Positions 37,522 to 48,107 of a DNA stretch of 64,000 nt are shown here, one piece after another (position 1 is the stretch's first letter; the number at the start of each line of letters is the position of its first letter). Source of the DNA: Ditylenchus dipsaci (taxonomy: Eukaryota; Nematoda; Chromadorea; Rhabditida; Anguinidae); assembly GCA_004194705.1 (NCBI GenBank), contig SADC01000169.1:62001-126000 (forward strand), read 5' to 3'. The position numbers and the translations under genes are program-made. The notes below the pieces were generated by a model. The model was not told the origin of the DNA, ran no database searches, and saw only the letters and a list, made by a program, of their open reading frames with translations.

Positions 37522-38685
37522 CCCCATTCATACTCCCGCGGACACGGGACAATTTTTCAAACACGTTTTTGTCTCTATCTCTCTCTATCTCAGCTATCAT
37601 TTTTCACTACTTTTAATAGATCCACAAGGGAACAGACGATGCTCTACAACATAGGAATAACAGATTTGCCATGATCAGTATCGAAAACGGTTTTGGTACT
37701 TGTGCACTTGGGGGCCCTTTTTTGGTTAACTGTAAATATGGTTTAAACGTCTCCTAAGTAATTTTTATACGCCAGAAACGATAAAAAAGTTGTTTCCTAA
37801 CAATTTCCCACTAAAAAGTGAAGTTCACAAAAAAAAGTTGGCTACCAAAGATTGACCAACTGCCTTGGTCCCCCAAGGTGAAATATCGTATATTAAGGTA
37901 TCCTACCACATTTGGTCACTGGAGCTGGGCAAAAAGAGTCTTTATGCATGTATGATCAAGAGTCTCTCTGGGAATCATGTCTAAGGTAAGTGGTGAGCGC
38001 ATCTCTAACCAACCAAGCCCCGTGCGCCCCCTTCGGGGGCGCAGGGGCTTGGTTGCTTGGGGTTGAGATGCGCACACCCACGTACCTTAGACACCAATCA
38101 CTCGGAGTAACTCTGGATGCATAAAAACAATATGCATACCAGAGTTTCTTTATGCGGTAGGCCCAGCTAACAAAACTATGTTCAAATTCCATCTTTTTAG
38201 TTATTTTGAGATGTATAGGTACCCTTTTTGGTTTAATTACCTTGGGGACCAAGGCAGTTGGTCAATCTTTGGTAGCCAACTTTTTTTGTGAACTTCACTT
38301 ATTAGTGGGAAATTTTAGGAAACAACTTTTTTATCGTTTCTGGCGTATAAAAATTACTTAGGAGACGTTTAAACCATATTTACAGTTAACCAAAAAAGGG
38401 CCCCCAAGTGCACAAGTGCCCGGTTTTTAGGCTGTCCCGCAGGTCAATGTCCCGTGGCACTAATCCCAATATTTGTACCGCGGGACATTGACCTGCTGGA
38501 CAGCCTAGAAACCGTTTTCGATACTGATCATGGCAAATCTGTTATTCCTTTGTGATAGAGCATGGTCTGTTCCCTTGTGGAAATATTAAAGGTAGTGAAA
38601 AATGATGGCTGGGAGCCGAGATAGAGACAAAAACGTGTTTGAAAAATTGTCATGTGTCCCGCAGGAGTATGAATGGGGCTAAAGT
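37522..38685. mobile_element. Inverted-repeat element around a palindromic-family copy
   Basis: Arms 37522-37880 and 38240-38685 share GAAACGATAAAAAAGTTGTT, GGGCCCTTTTTTGGTTAAC and CTGATCATGGC in inverse. The right arm also holds an 85-bp hairpin insertion (38425-38510, GGCTGTCCCGCAGGTCAATG). The centre is a family copy (37915-38200). No target duplication was found. Confidence 0.65.
37915..38200. repeat. Dispersed palindromic repeat family, reference copy
   Basis: Best copy of a family of about 285 bp. From left: CACTGGAGCTGGGCAAAAAG, ATGTCTAAGGTAAGTG, GCGCATCTC, AAGCCCC, a GC-rich hairpin TGCGCCCCCTTCGGGGGCGC, then inverse GAGATGCGCACACCCAC, TACCTTAGACA, CTCTGGATGCAT, CATACCAGAGTTT and GTAGGCCC. 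Other copies are at about 1022-1200, 12003-12120, 15590-15760, 20230-20640, 28755-29000, 44440-44740, 45690-45990 and 59520-59800, in both orientations. Confidence 0.85.
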
Positions 38686-39307
38686 GTGCACCCAGAGGGA
38701 TCCGAACCAGCGACCTTTAGATTAGTTTTGAGTTAAATTTAAAACATTTCCATGCAAGACTAAACACTGGCAGTAGATGTGCCCTTCTATTAAGTGAATA
38801 TATTCTCAAAGGTACATTACCCTAAACAACCCCCCTTTAAACTACCCCTAACTAACTCAAGCCACTAAAAACATCTAAAAAGCTCTAGTTACACCAAACC
38901 GCCCTAAAAAACCTCAATCCAGCCTAACTATTTGAAAATATTATAACACTAGTTTTTGCCCGCCCTACGGGCGGGTTATTTTTGATTTTATATACACTTT
39001 TTGATTTATCTCCTGTTAATTTTTCTCTAGAATTTTTAAAATTATTTTTCGTTTCGTTTTCCACTTTCATTAATTTCTTTAACGCTTCGAATTTTAACCG
39101 TTTAATCTTTGATTAATCTTTCAGCTTTTTGAAACGTTTTATATCTCATTTTGAAGAGGAAGAGTTTTTAGTTCTAAAGGCTCGCAGAATGTGAAAATTT
39201 CTGCAAAATCGTTGATAAAAATGGCAGAGAAGAAAAAAACCGGTTTGAAAAAAAAACCGACCGAATCCTACCCTAACAAAAAGCTTTGAAAAACAACACA
39301 TAATTAC

Positions 39308-40375
39308 GGTACACGGACAATTCACCGTGGGGACAATTCACTGTGAGGGACAATTCACCGTGAGGGACAATTCACCGTGGGACAATTCACCGTGGGGACA
39401 ATTCACTGTGAGGGACAATTCACCGTGGGAACAATTCACCGTGGAGACAATTCACCGTGGGGACAATTCACCGTGAGGGACAATTCACCGTGGGAACAAT
39501 TCACCGTGGGGACAATTCACCGTGGGGACAATTCACCGTGGGAACAATTCACCGTGGGAACAATTCACCGTGGGACAATTCACCGTGGGAACAATTCACC
39601 GTGGGAACAATTCACCGTGGGGACAATTCACCGTGAGGGACAATTCACCGTGGGGACAATTCACCGTGGGACAATTCACCGTGGGACAATTCACCGTTAG
39701 GGACAATTCACCGTAAGGACAATTCACCGTGGGACAATTCACCGTGGGACAATTCACCGTGAGGACAATTCACCGTGGGGACAATTCACCGTTAGGGACA
39801 ATTCACCGTGGGGACAATTCACCGTGGAACAATTCACCGTGGGGACAATTCACCGTGGGAACAATTCACCGTGGGAACAATTCACCGTGGGACAATTCAC
39901 CGTGAGGGACAATTCACCGTGGGACAATTCACCGTGGGAACAATTCACCGTGGAACAATTCACCGTGGGAACAATTCACCGTGGGGACAATTCACCGTGA
40001 GGGACAATTCACCGTGGGGACAATTCACCGTGGGAACAATTCACCGTGGAACAATTCACCGTGGGAACAATTCACCGTGGGGACAATTCACCGTGAGGGA
40101 CAATTCACCGTGGGGACAATTCACCGTTAGGGACAATTCACCGTGGAACAATTCACCGTGGAACAATTCACCGTGGGGACAATTCACCGTGGGACAATTC
40201 ACCGTTAGGGACAATTCACCGTGGGGACAATTCACCGTGGAACAATTCACCGTGGGGACAATTCACCGTTAGGGACAATTCACCGTGGGGACAATTCACC
40301 GTGGGAACAATTCACCGTGGAACAATTCACCGTGGGGACAATTCACCGTGAGGGACAATTCACCGTCGAACATAT
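39308..40375 (+). repeat. 15-bp tandem array GGGACAATTCACCGT
   Basis: About 65-70 copies of a 14-17-bp unit (ACAATTCACCGT plus GGG, GGGA, GAGGG or TAGGG). Unit-length changes make long spurious open frames such as those at 39377-39700 and 39808-40272. It forms the left arm of the element 39308-44951. Confidence 0.95.
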
Positions 40376-40460
40376 TAAAAAGCCCTTTATAATAAAATTT
40401 TTTATTTTTTAATATTATTATTCTTCACTCATTACCAATTGATAAATACGTTCTCCACGG

Positions 40461-42265
40461 GTTCACCCTTATTTCCGCCAAACTCATTTCCGCCAACTCA
40501 TTTCCGCCAACTTATTTCCGCCAACCTCATTTCCGCCAACCTTATTTCCGCCAACCTCATTTCCGCCACTTTGATAAATTTTTTAATTCAAAATTTTTTA
40601 TGCTTTTCAGGTTCCAAAAACTGTTTCTGTACTAATTTAACTATTCTAAAGATGGTTTGACGGTAGTGAAATGTCGTTTTGCAGGGTATTTATCGAGGTT
40701 TCATAAAACTGCTCAAATAACAGTTTACTACATGTAAACAATCTCTAGAATACTTAATTAGTACAGGCAAGTGCCTTGGAGGCCGAAAAACAGGAAAAAG
40801 TGCGTCAAGTCAACATCGAGATTTACGAAGTGGTCATGCACTTTGTTAATCGCCAACTTTTTTTCAAATTTATAATCAACCCCTCTAAGTATCTACGTAT
40901 AGTACTTTGGGAGAATACTTAGTAGGAATTCTATGTTAATCACTTTTTTAAAAAATTTTTGAAATTTTTTGTTGAGAAGCAGCGTAATAACTTTTTCAAA
41001 ACATTCTTTTATTATGTTTTTTGCGTGAAAATGCTTCACTGTGACTGAACATAGAAGATCTATATATATGTGTTCCGGTAATTTTTATTTAGCTCGAATA
41101 AGCCAACTTTCCATAACACGCATGAAGTAAGCAATAATAGGCAAAAAAGTTAGAAACTATGACAACTTTCCGGCGATAATTTCTTTGACCATGTTCTGTC
41201 GAGCACTTTCCATTTCGGCCTGGGAGAAATTCAACCGTCCACTACGAGATACGCTTTCGGCAAATCGGCAGACGAATACTCCGCAATCAAAGGTTTTCGT
41301 CTGTACTGGAATGTCCTAAAAATTTTAACTAGTCCATACCCGAGAAATATAGAGCATACTTTTAGGCTGAAAGCAACCCATTGCATCACATCCACCTCAA
41401 GGAAGCCTCTTTCTATAGCATATTTTGAAGGAACTCCCTGCAAAGTTGGTCTTCAATCAGTAAAATCCAAGAAACTCTTACTTCGTCAAATTCAAATGAG
41501 GACTGCCGTCCCTGTGAAGTGAATCGTAGAAGATAATCGCGCCCTTTTCAACATTGATGACCTTTAACGAAAAATACGGTACAAGAAACGCATTAAATTA
41601 CTGAAGCATACCAGTAACCAATGACTGGGCGAGTGAAATGGAAGAAGCAGAAGATCGAAGTCTAATAGATCAACATTATTTGTCCAGTGAAGTATTTTGT
41701 TTTGCCCTTTCTGTTCCACCTTTCACTTGCATTATGCGTTAAGTTATTCGGGATAAGAAACAATGTAAATAATTCCATACCTGGAAATTGCTTTGGCTTC
41801 TTCGACACGTGTGGGACTTTATTCGCGTCAAATTATCGGTTGAGCCGTATTTTTAAGCCGCCTTACCACCACATATTCGAACGCAACGCCAGTTCTGCAT
41901 TATCTTTGCCAAATTTGTATAGCCTGTTGCACATCACAAGCAGCTTCCCCTTACTCTTTTTGCTTATCGATGCCATTTTCTACAATAAATAATTTTCATA
42001 ACGAGAAAAATATAGATATGGAAAGTAACAACGCAAACAAGGGAGTACACAAATGAAAAAAACAAGAAATTTGGTGATTCGAAACTATTATCTTAAGGCT
42101 TTCTTAAAAAGTGGCGGAAATGAGGTTGGCGGAAATAAGGTTGGCGGAAATAAGGTTGGCGGAAATGAGGTTGGCGGAAATAAGGTTGGCGGAAATGAGT
42201 TTGGCGGAAATAAGTTGGCGGAAATGAGTTGGCGGAAATGATTTTGGCGGAAATAAGTGTTAACC
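40461..42265. mobile_element. MULE-like transposon carrying a Ulp1-type protease
   Basis: Left arm 40461-40570 and right arm 42110-42265 are inverted arrays of a 14-15-bp unit TTTCCGCCAACCTCA. The exact 9-bp direct repeat TCTCCACGG flanks the element (40452-40460 and 42266-42274). Tips read GTTCACCC on the left and GGTTAACAC on the complement of the right. The element is nested inside the larger element 39308-44951. It holds one recognisable gene, the protease below, and no transposase. Between the left arm and the gene (40571-41156) I see only AT-rich sequence and a short repeat shared with 63.2 kb. Confidence 0.83.
41157..41976 (-). CDS. Ulp1/SENP-like cysteine protease (C48 family)
   Basis: The core is encoded by exons 41612-41710, 41482-41561, 41360-41450 and 41157-41315. 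They read LPFHSPSHWLL, then VINVEKGAIIFYDSLHRDG, then QGVPSKYAIERGFLEVDV, then DIPVQTKTFDCGVFVCRFAE to EIIAGKLS and stop. This gives the complete C48 catalytic set: His of HW, Asp of YDSL, Gln of PVQ and Cys of DCGVF. The spacing is that of SUMO/Nedd8-type proteases. No indel is needed across the core, unlike the host genes nearby. The intron at 41451-41481 would be only 31 nt. An N-terminal exon at 41867-41976 (MASISKKSKGKLL start) is probable, but the link to the core is unclear. Ulp1 proteases cleave SUMO from target proteins; as transposon cargo the real substrate is unknown. Confidence 0.82.
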
Positions 42266-43027
42266 TCTCCACGGCCCCTCAAAATTTGAATTTTGTTGTA
42301 TTAGAGAAAATTGGCGCCAAACAAAAAATTATCGAAAATAGTAGATTTTGAGGCGTTTTTGTTTCACTCCTCAGACATAGTTTTTACATTTCTGGTTTAT
42401 CCATGCTTATAGTCAAAAGATTCTTCACATTAAGGGCTTTCGAATGAGCCATCACTTGCCCGAAAAACTTGCAAAATTTCGAAGCCACAATTGATTTATG
42501 TGAATATTTTCAAGAAATTTTATTGACATAGTTGACTCGACTGAAATCCTAGCAATATTTCTTGTCAAATTTTCCTGAAACGCAACTGGAGGCTCAATAG
42601 AGGAGTAAATTTGCTACATTTTGGTACCAAGGAAGTATGCAAAAAATGCAAATTTAGGGTGTCCAATGCAAAAGTTAGATGAAAAACGCAAAAACCCCTA
42701 CTTTTATTCGGGAAAATGCCAATTGTTTCACTCTTGTGGTCTGAGATTTCTGAAAAATGACTTCTAAGGACTTTTTATAGTTTTTCGTGAGACTTTATTT
42801 GTCCCGCTATCTTTTAGTGCATAAATCTTCGGAAACAATGCGAATTTGCGAGTTTTTATGCGAGACAAAGATTTCTGTTTTAGGTCTAGCAATGGTCAAG
42901 ACTCGAAAAATGCAAAAAGATGCTAAAGAACAGCCGATAATCGGGAAATTCCAAGGTCTGGCACACAAGCGATGGTCTGAGAAGTCAATGATGAAGCAAC
43001 TTGATGTGCAGAAGAGAGAAGCAGCAA

Positions 43028-43808
43028 GTGCAAGATTGTTGGCTTGACGGAGGAGTTTTCCAATCTGTAATTTGCATTTTCACTATTCTGTGGATGAAAT
43101 TATTTGTTTAGGGCTATTCTATCGTTCGTGCAAGTCGGGCTGGAATCTCTCGAGGGCTTGCCGAACTTGCCAATGCTCTCGTGTCTCAATCTTTCCGACA
43201 ACAAGTTGACGGGTGGTTTGGAAGTCTTGGCTGATAAGTGTCCCGATCTCGCTTACATCATTCTCTCTGGCAACAGCTTGAAGGTATGCTCTTTCTTTAA
43301 TTCCGTACCATTTTAAACTTTCAGGACATCGATGTGCTGAAGCCGCTCGCCAAGATGGATAAATTGCTGGACTTGGAGCTGTGCAACACTGGCTTGGATG
43401 ACTTGCCTGACTATCGCATGAAGGTGTTCGAGATGCTGCCGCATTTGAAGCATCTTGATGGGGTGGCCTTGATGACACAGACGAAAGCGGCGAAGATGAT
43501 GAAAGTAGCAGCGAGGACATCAGTATGGACGGGCTCTCTGACGACAGCACTGATGACGACGAGGAAATAAAGCGCCAGCGCAGTACCTATTTGAAGTCGC
43601 CTGCCGCCAAGACGGTAATGTTTGGATAAGTAACCCACTTTCGTATGCTAGTGCATTCATTTTAAGAAGGATAACTCCTCTGCCGAAGCCAAGAAGAACG
43701 AGAAGCCGCTGATGATGAGAATGTCAAGCCGGATCAAGCTCGAGGGTCAAGCGCCAGCATAAGGATGAAAACAAGACCGATGCAGAGCCGGAAATCAAGT
43801 CTTCTTGA
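43028..43808 (+). CDS. ANP32-like leucine-rich acidic nuclear protein, captured copy
   Basis: Exons: about 43028-43065 (KCKIVGLTEEFSNL), 43112-43283 (LESLEGLPNLPMLSCLNLSD, NKLTGGLEVLADKCPDLAY, LSGNSLK), 43325-43614 (DIDVLKPLAKMDKLLDLELC, DYRMKVFEMLPHLKHLDG) and about 43667-43808. This is the ANP32 (LANP/PHAPI) pattern: leucine-rich repeats with GGLEVLA-x-KCP and the LRRcap Y-R-x-x-V-F-x-x-L-P-x-L-x-x-L-D. After one missing base near 43457 an acidic tail follows (DDTDESGEDDESSSEDISMD), then a basic C terminus ending PEIKSS. The first exon is degraded: no start is in frame. Introns are kept, so the capture was at DNA level. ANP32 proteins act in nuclear phosphatase and histone-acetylation control; function of this copy is doubtful. 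Confidence 0.72.
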
Positions 43809-44960
43809 AAAATCTCAGCCATATTGTGGAATATATTCGTTAACTTTCGATTTCGTTACTTGTTGCCTCTGCGTTACCACATAAAATTTTGATGTTGTCT
43901 GGCTTTGGAGCATGTAAGGATCTGCGTTACCACATAAAATTTGATGTTGTCTGGCTTTGGAGCATGTAAGGATCTGCGCTTCTCAGTAGACTTTTTTGGA
44001 AACTTTTAATAGGCTAAACTTTCAAATCTGTAACTAGGTACCCGGCCCGGGGGTTGTGATTATAAGAAAACGCTACGTGTTTTTGCTGTCTTGCTGTTTC
44101 AGTAATAAATTTGAGAATTTACGGTTCTTTTCAATCTGCTCAGATTTTCTCTGCTGCAAATAAAAAATAATAAAGCATTTTTATGAAATTCTTTTTTGAA
44201 ATTCTTGGCGTTTTGTTTATTTTTAAATGCACTAGAATGCAGTTTTTGAGGGGCCGTGTCTCAACTATTTTTACCTGTTTCCGTTATTTATTGAATAAAA
44301 ATTTCTCATTTATGACTTTGGAGGTGAATTGTCCTCGAACACAGACACAATTTCGCCGCGCAATTTGTTTCGCCAAATATGTTTCGCCGTACCAATAATT
44401 CAGCAAAAAGACTAACTTGACATAGTTTGGTTGACTGGGGGAAGATGTTGAACATAGTTTGAATACTGGGGCCTACCGCATAAAGAAACACTGGTATGCA
44501 TGTTTTTTCATGCATCCAGAGTCACTTTCGAGTGATTTGTGTCTGAGGTATGTGGGTGTGCGCATCTCGACCCCAAGCAACCAAGCTCCCTGCGCCCCCT
44601 TCGGGGCGCAGGGGCTTGAGAGTTAGAGATGTGCTCACCCACTTACCTTAGACATAATTCCGAGCAAGACTCTTGATTAAAAATGTATATAGTGACTCTT
44701 TTTGCCCAGCTCCAGTGACCAAAACATAGTAAAATACATTGAAAAATGTGCGGCGGAATCAAATTTCACATCGAAATTGTGGCCGCGGCGAATTGTGTTA
44801 CGTACCAAATTGTTCTGGGGCGAATTGGCGATACTTTTTGATATGTCCGACGGTGAATTGTCCCTGACGGTGAATTGTCGCCACGGTGAATTGTCCCCAC
44901 GGTGAATTGTCCCTCACGATGAACTGTCCCACGGTGAATTGTCGCGTACCCCATAATTAC

Positions 44961-46329
44961 AACTGGAAAAAAATAACATCAAAGAAAGATAACAGATGGC
45001 ACAGTGGCTTTAGCAGTTTACTGATTGCTTCCAACATGTTTGAGTATTTCACTTAAAATTGATTTCACCTACAAATTTTTTGAGATTTATCAAATCTGAG
45101 CAAAATACAATCGCATACGATTATTCTTAATGATTTCACCATTTTTAATACAGCTGAAAAAACGTCTTTTTTCATTTGCGAGATTTGAAAAGCAACCCTT
45201 TCAGTAGAATTCATAAAGCGCCACGTTTGTTACGAGAATTTTTAAAACAAAGTTCTTATTTTCATGTAGCTTTTAATATAAGGCATAAGAATGATTATAA
45301 AAACATGAGAGCTGCGACTCAAAACATGAGCAGTGAGCTCATGAACTCTTTTCAAATACTGATGAAGGACTTTACTTGATAAAAGTTTTTACTTTTCATG
45401 TTGAAATTCCTGTGCAAGTTTTACTAAAGTGTTTGTCCTTATCCCTGAGGCGATTATTAAAGTGTCTTCTTCAGGTGAGATACATAAAAGTGTTTATTTC
45501 CGCAGTGATGTAATTCACGATTCAACTTGAAAAGATTCAACGAATTCAAACTGAAAAAGCAATCCCGATGTATGAATTAATTCAACCAGACAAATTGATT
45601 TGAGCAAACAAAAGGTACATGAAAAACGGATTTCATCGACAAAAACATACAGAAAAATAACACTTTACTTGACATCTCACCCACTGGAACTGGGCAAAAA
45701 GAGTGTCTATATGAAATTACGACCAAGAATCTTAACTCGGTATCATGTCTTAGGTAAGTAAGTGCCCGCATCTCTAACTCTCAAGCCCCCGTGCGCCACT
45801 TTCGGGGGCACAGGGGGCTTAGAGTTGTGATGCGCACATACACATACCTTAGACACAAATCACTCGAAATGCATGAATGCATGAAAAAGCATGCATACCA
45901 GAGTTTATTTATGCGGTAGGTCACAGTATTCAAAACTATGTTCAACGTCTTCTTGTTAATGGGCCTCCTGTGATGAGTAGCCCCTTTTATTGAGTAGCCC
46001 CGCCAATTTAAAAAAATATATTTTTTTAATTTTTCTAAAATTTTACCTTGGGGACCAAGGCAAATCGAAAAAAAGATTTTCTCACTTTCACAGAATCTGA
46101 TGACTATGTCCCGGATGAATCGGGGTCCAGAAAAACGAATATTGAGTCGGTTTTCCAAAATTCACCTTAAAGGTGGGTCAGCCGTGGGGGGGGTCAAGTG
46201 AAGTGTAGCCGAAAAATGATACTACTAAGATTTTTGTCGACTTCATTGTTGAACATTCAGCAAGAGGCTTGCAATCACCAAAGACCAAGAGACATCATCA
46301 GTTCCAACGACCAAATAAAGATTTTCACC
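44961..46329. other. No gene found
   Basis: One family copy at 45690-45990 and a CCTTGGGGACCAAGG motif near 46050. 45176-45379 is an open frame with no recognisable domain. Confidence 0.4.
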
Positions 46330-47590
46330 TTCTCATGATAGATACCGCAACCCCGCGGGTCATTGTTCTTCAGCATCTGGTAAAGCATCTTGATTCATCG
46401 GTGACTTTATTGGAACGTCACAACGCAGAGCGAGGGTTACTGAATAGCGCAGATTCATGACCGAAGAACAGAATAATGGAACACTTACAGTAATATGGAT
46501 GACCACCACACGGTCCAGTACTTGATTCTTCGATCACTTGTCTTGAGACACCTAAGAGAAGACCGAGGATCTCTGAATTAAAACAACTATTTAATCGAAG
46601 CACAAAAAATGTAACGCTCATACTGACATGTGTGACCACCGCACGGGTTCAGCACTTTGATTGTTCCATAATTTTACTCTAGGAATTAAAAGAAATTAAA
46701 ATCACATCACAAAAAAATAGGACAAACACACTGACATAAATGATTACTACGCTGGTCTAGCACCTTGATTGCTCTACTATTTCACTTCAGACATCACGAA
46801 GCCGAGCTTAAGAGGCTAAACCAAACACGACAGAGAGACATGACAAAATGTGAGGCATCACATAAGACACGAACAAAAACCAACATTTTATTGACATGCA
46901 AAACAGCAATTGAAACTAATTAGATTCTTGTAGATTTGATTCTTGACGCATTCAGCAGGACATCAACAAAAGAGCAACATAGATGACCACCACGCGGGTT
47001 GAGAAGCTTGATTATCTTCTTCCATGACTCCACTTGAGACCTCACGAAGCGAAGGGAGTAAAAGAAAATGATTTATGATTGGGGCGTAAGAGAATCGAAC
47101 ACGTACAGCATCATAGATTACCACCATGAGGGTTTAGCAGCTCCATTCTTTCGCCATTCCACTTGAGACTGACTATTTCTCTTCTATTTGACCACCACGC
47201 GGGTTGACAAACATTCTGAGGCGAAGCAAGACTTTAAAAAACACCAGATTTTATTAACAGGCATATACAGAAAATCACTAAGTAGTGGACTTCGCTCTTG
47301 AGCATTCATCAAGAAGGCTTGCATCGCAGTAACATACAGGGTGGGCCAATTTTTTGGAACACTTTAAACGATCATAACTTTTTTCTACGATGGAATTTCG
47401 AAATTCTGTAAACGCCATTCGACTCAGAATCCAAAAACAATTTTTTTGGTGATTCAATACTCACCGTGGCATAGATGACCACCACGCGGGTTTAGCAGGT
47501 TAATTCTTCCATGAATCCACTTGAGACTTCACGAAGCAGAGAGACTAAACGAAAATAATTTATTATTGGAGCGTAAGAGAATCGAGAGAG
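46330..47590 (+). repeat. Degenerate tandem repeat, roughly 100-300-bp spacing
   Basis: At least seven copies of a core TGACCACCACGCGGGTT followed by AGCAGCTTGATTCTTCC and CCACTTGAGACCTCACGAAG, near 46500, 46630, 46750, 46990, 47120, 47195 and 47470. No ORF. A Tc1-type end ACAGGGTGGGCCAATTTTTT interrupts it near 47337. Confidence 0.7.
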
Positions 47591-48107
47591 AGACTGAATG
47601 AAAAAAAGTAATTGAAAAACAGAAGGATGAGAAAGCGTACCATTGATGTTTCAGAACCAAAAAAAGTTATGAGAATCTTAAAGTCTGAATCTCGAAAGAA
47701 CATTGGCATAAATTGATTTGGTTTGCTAAAAACCTGAAATATGCCACGAAAAAGCGAAATTGATATTAAATTGATTTTTCGCGTTGATTTTTTTAAACCT
47801 TTTATATTATCGTGTAGCCCAGAATCTCAGCTTTCCAACTATAAGGACCCACCGAACGTTAACAACCAGTATTTGTCCTAACCAGGGTTAGTGTTCATAG
47901 GGAACATAATACAGGGACAATTAACCAGTATTATATTTGAATTCAAACTAGCTTCGGTCTCAACAAGAATTAATTGCACCAGGAGCAGTCTTGACAGAAC
48001 TTTATCATTATTATTTTCTGGTTTAGGTATGTCAAGCTGCTCAACTTCTTCCTCCAGTAAGGTTATTTCTCGTAGTGTCCGTCGTGACTTAAGTTTGACC
48101 GGTCATA

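Larger units (their letters stand above)
39308..44951. mobile_element. Large MULE-like element carrying a captured ANP32-like gene
   Basis: Left arm (39308 to about 40375) is a long GGGACAATTCACCGT array. Right arm (about 44840-44951) is a short inverted copy of the same array, including the inner boundary: the array followed by CGAACATAT on the left and, inverted, CGGACATAT on the right. Tips are GGTACACGGACAATTCACC and, complemented, GGGTACGCGACAATTCACC. An exact 9-bp duplication CATAATTAC flanks it (39299-39307 and 44952-44960). The interior contains an ANP32-like gene with introns, the nested protease element 40461-42265 and one copy of the palindromic family. An intron-containing cellular gene between MULE ends is the Pack-MULE pattern. 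The left arm has evidently expanded after insertion. Confidence 0.8.

Noticed and set aside
38230..38241. GGTTTAATTACC, identical to the first 12 nt of nematode SL1
   Set aside because: The next bases are TTGGGGACCAAGG, not the rest of SL1, there is no GT donor or Sm site after it, and it lies in an inverted-repeat element.
38690..38730. tRNA-like 3' half on the minus strand (AGGTCGCTGGTTCGGATCCC)
   Set aside because: The T-arm looks right but no anticodon stem, D-arm or acceptor stem can be formed with the flanks.
39308..40375. CRISPR array (regular 15-bp repeats)
   Set aside because: Units are contiguous with no unique spacers, the genome is eukaryotic, and a matching inverted array at 44.8-44.95 kb shows it is a transposon arm.
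39377..40412. Long open frames up to 154 codons reading GTIHRG/NSPWGQFTV repeats
   Set aside because: They arise only from the tandem array; frames shift with each unit-length change and no start context or other support exists.
43119..43550. 143-codon minus-strand Ser-rich ORF
   Set aside because: Antisense shadow of the ANP32-like exons.
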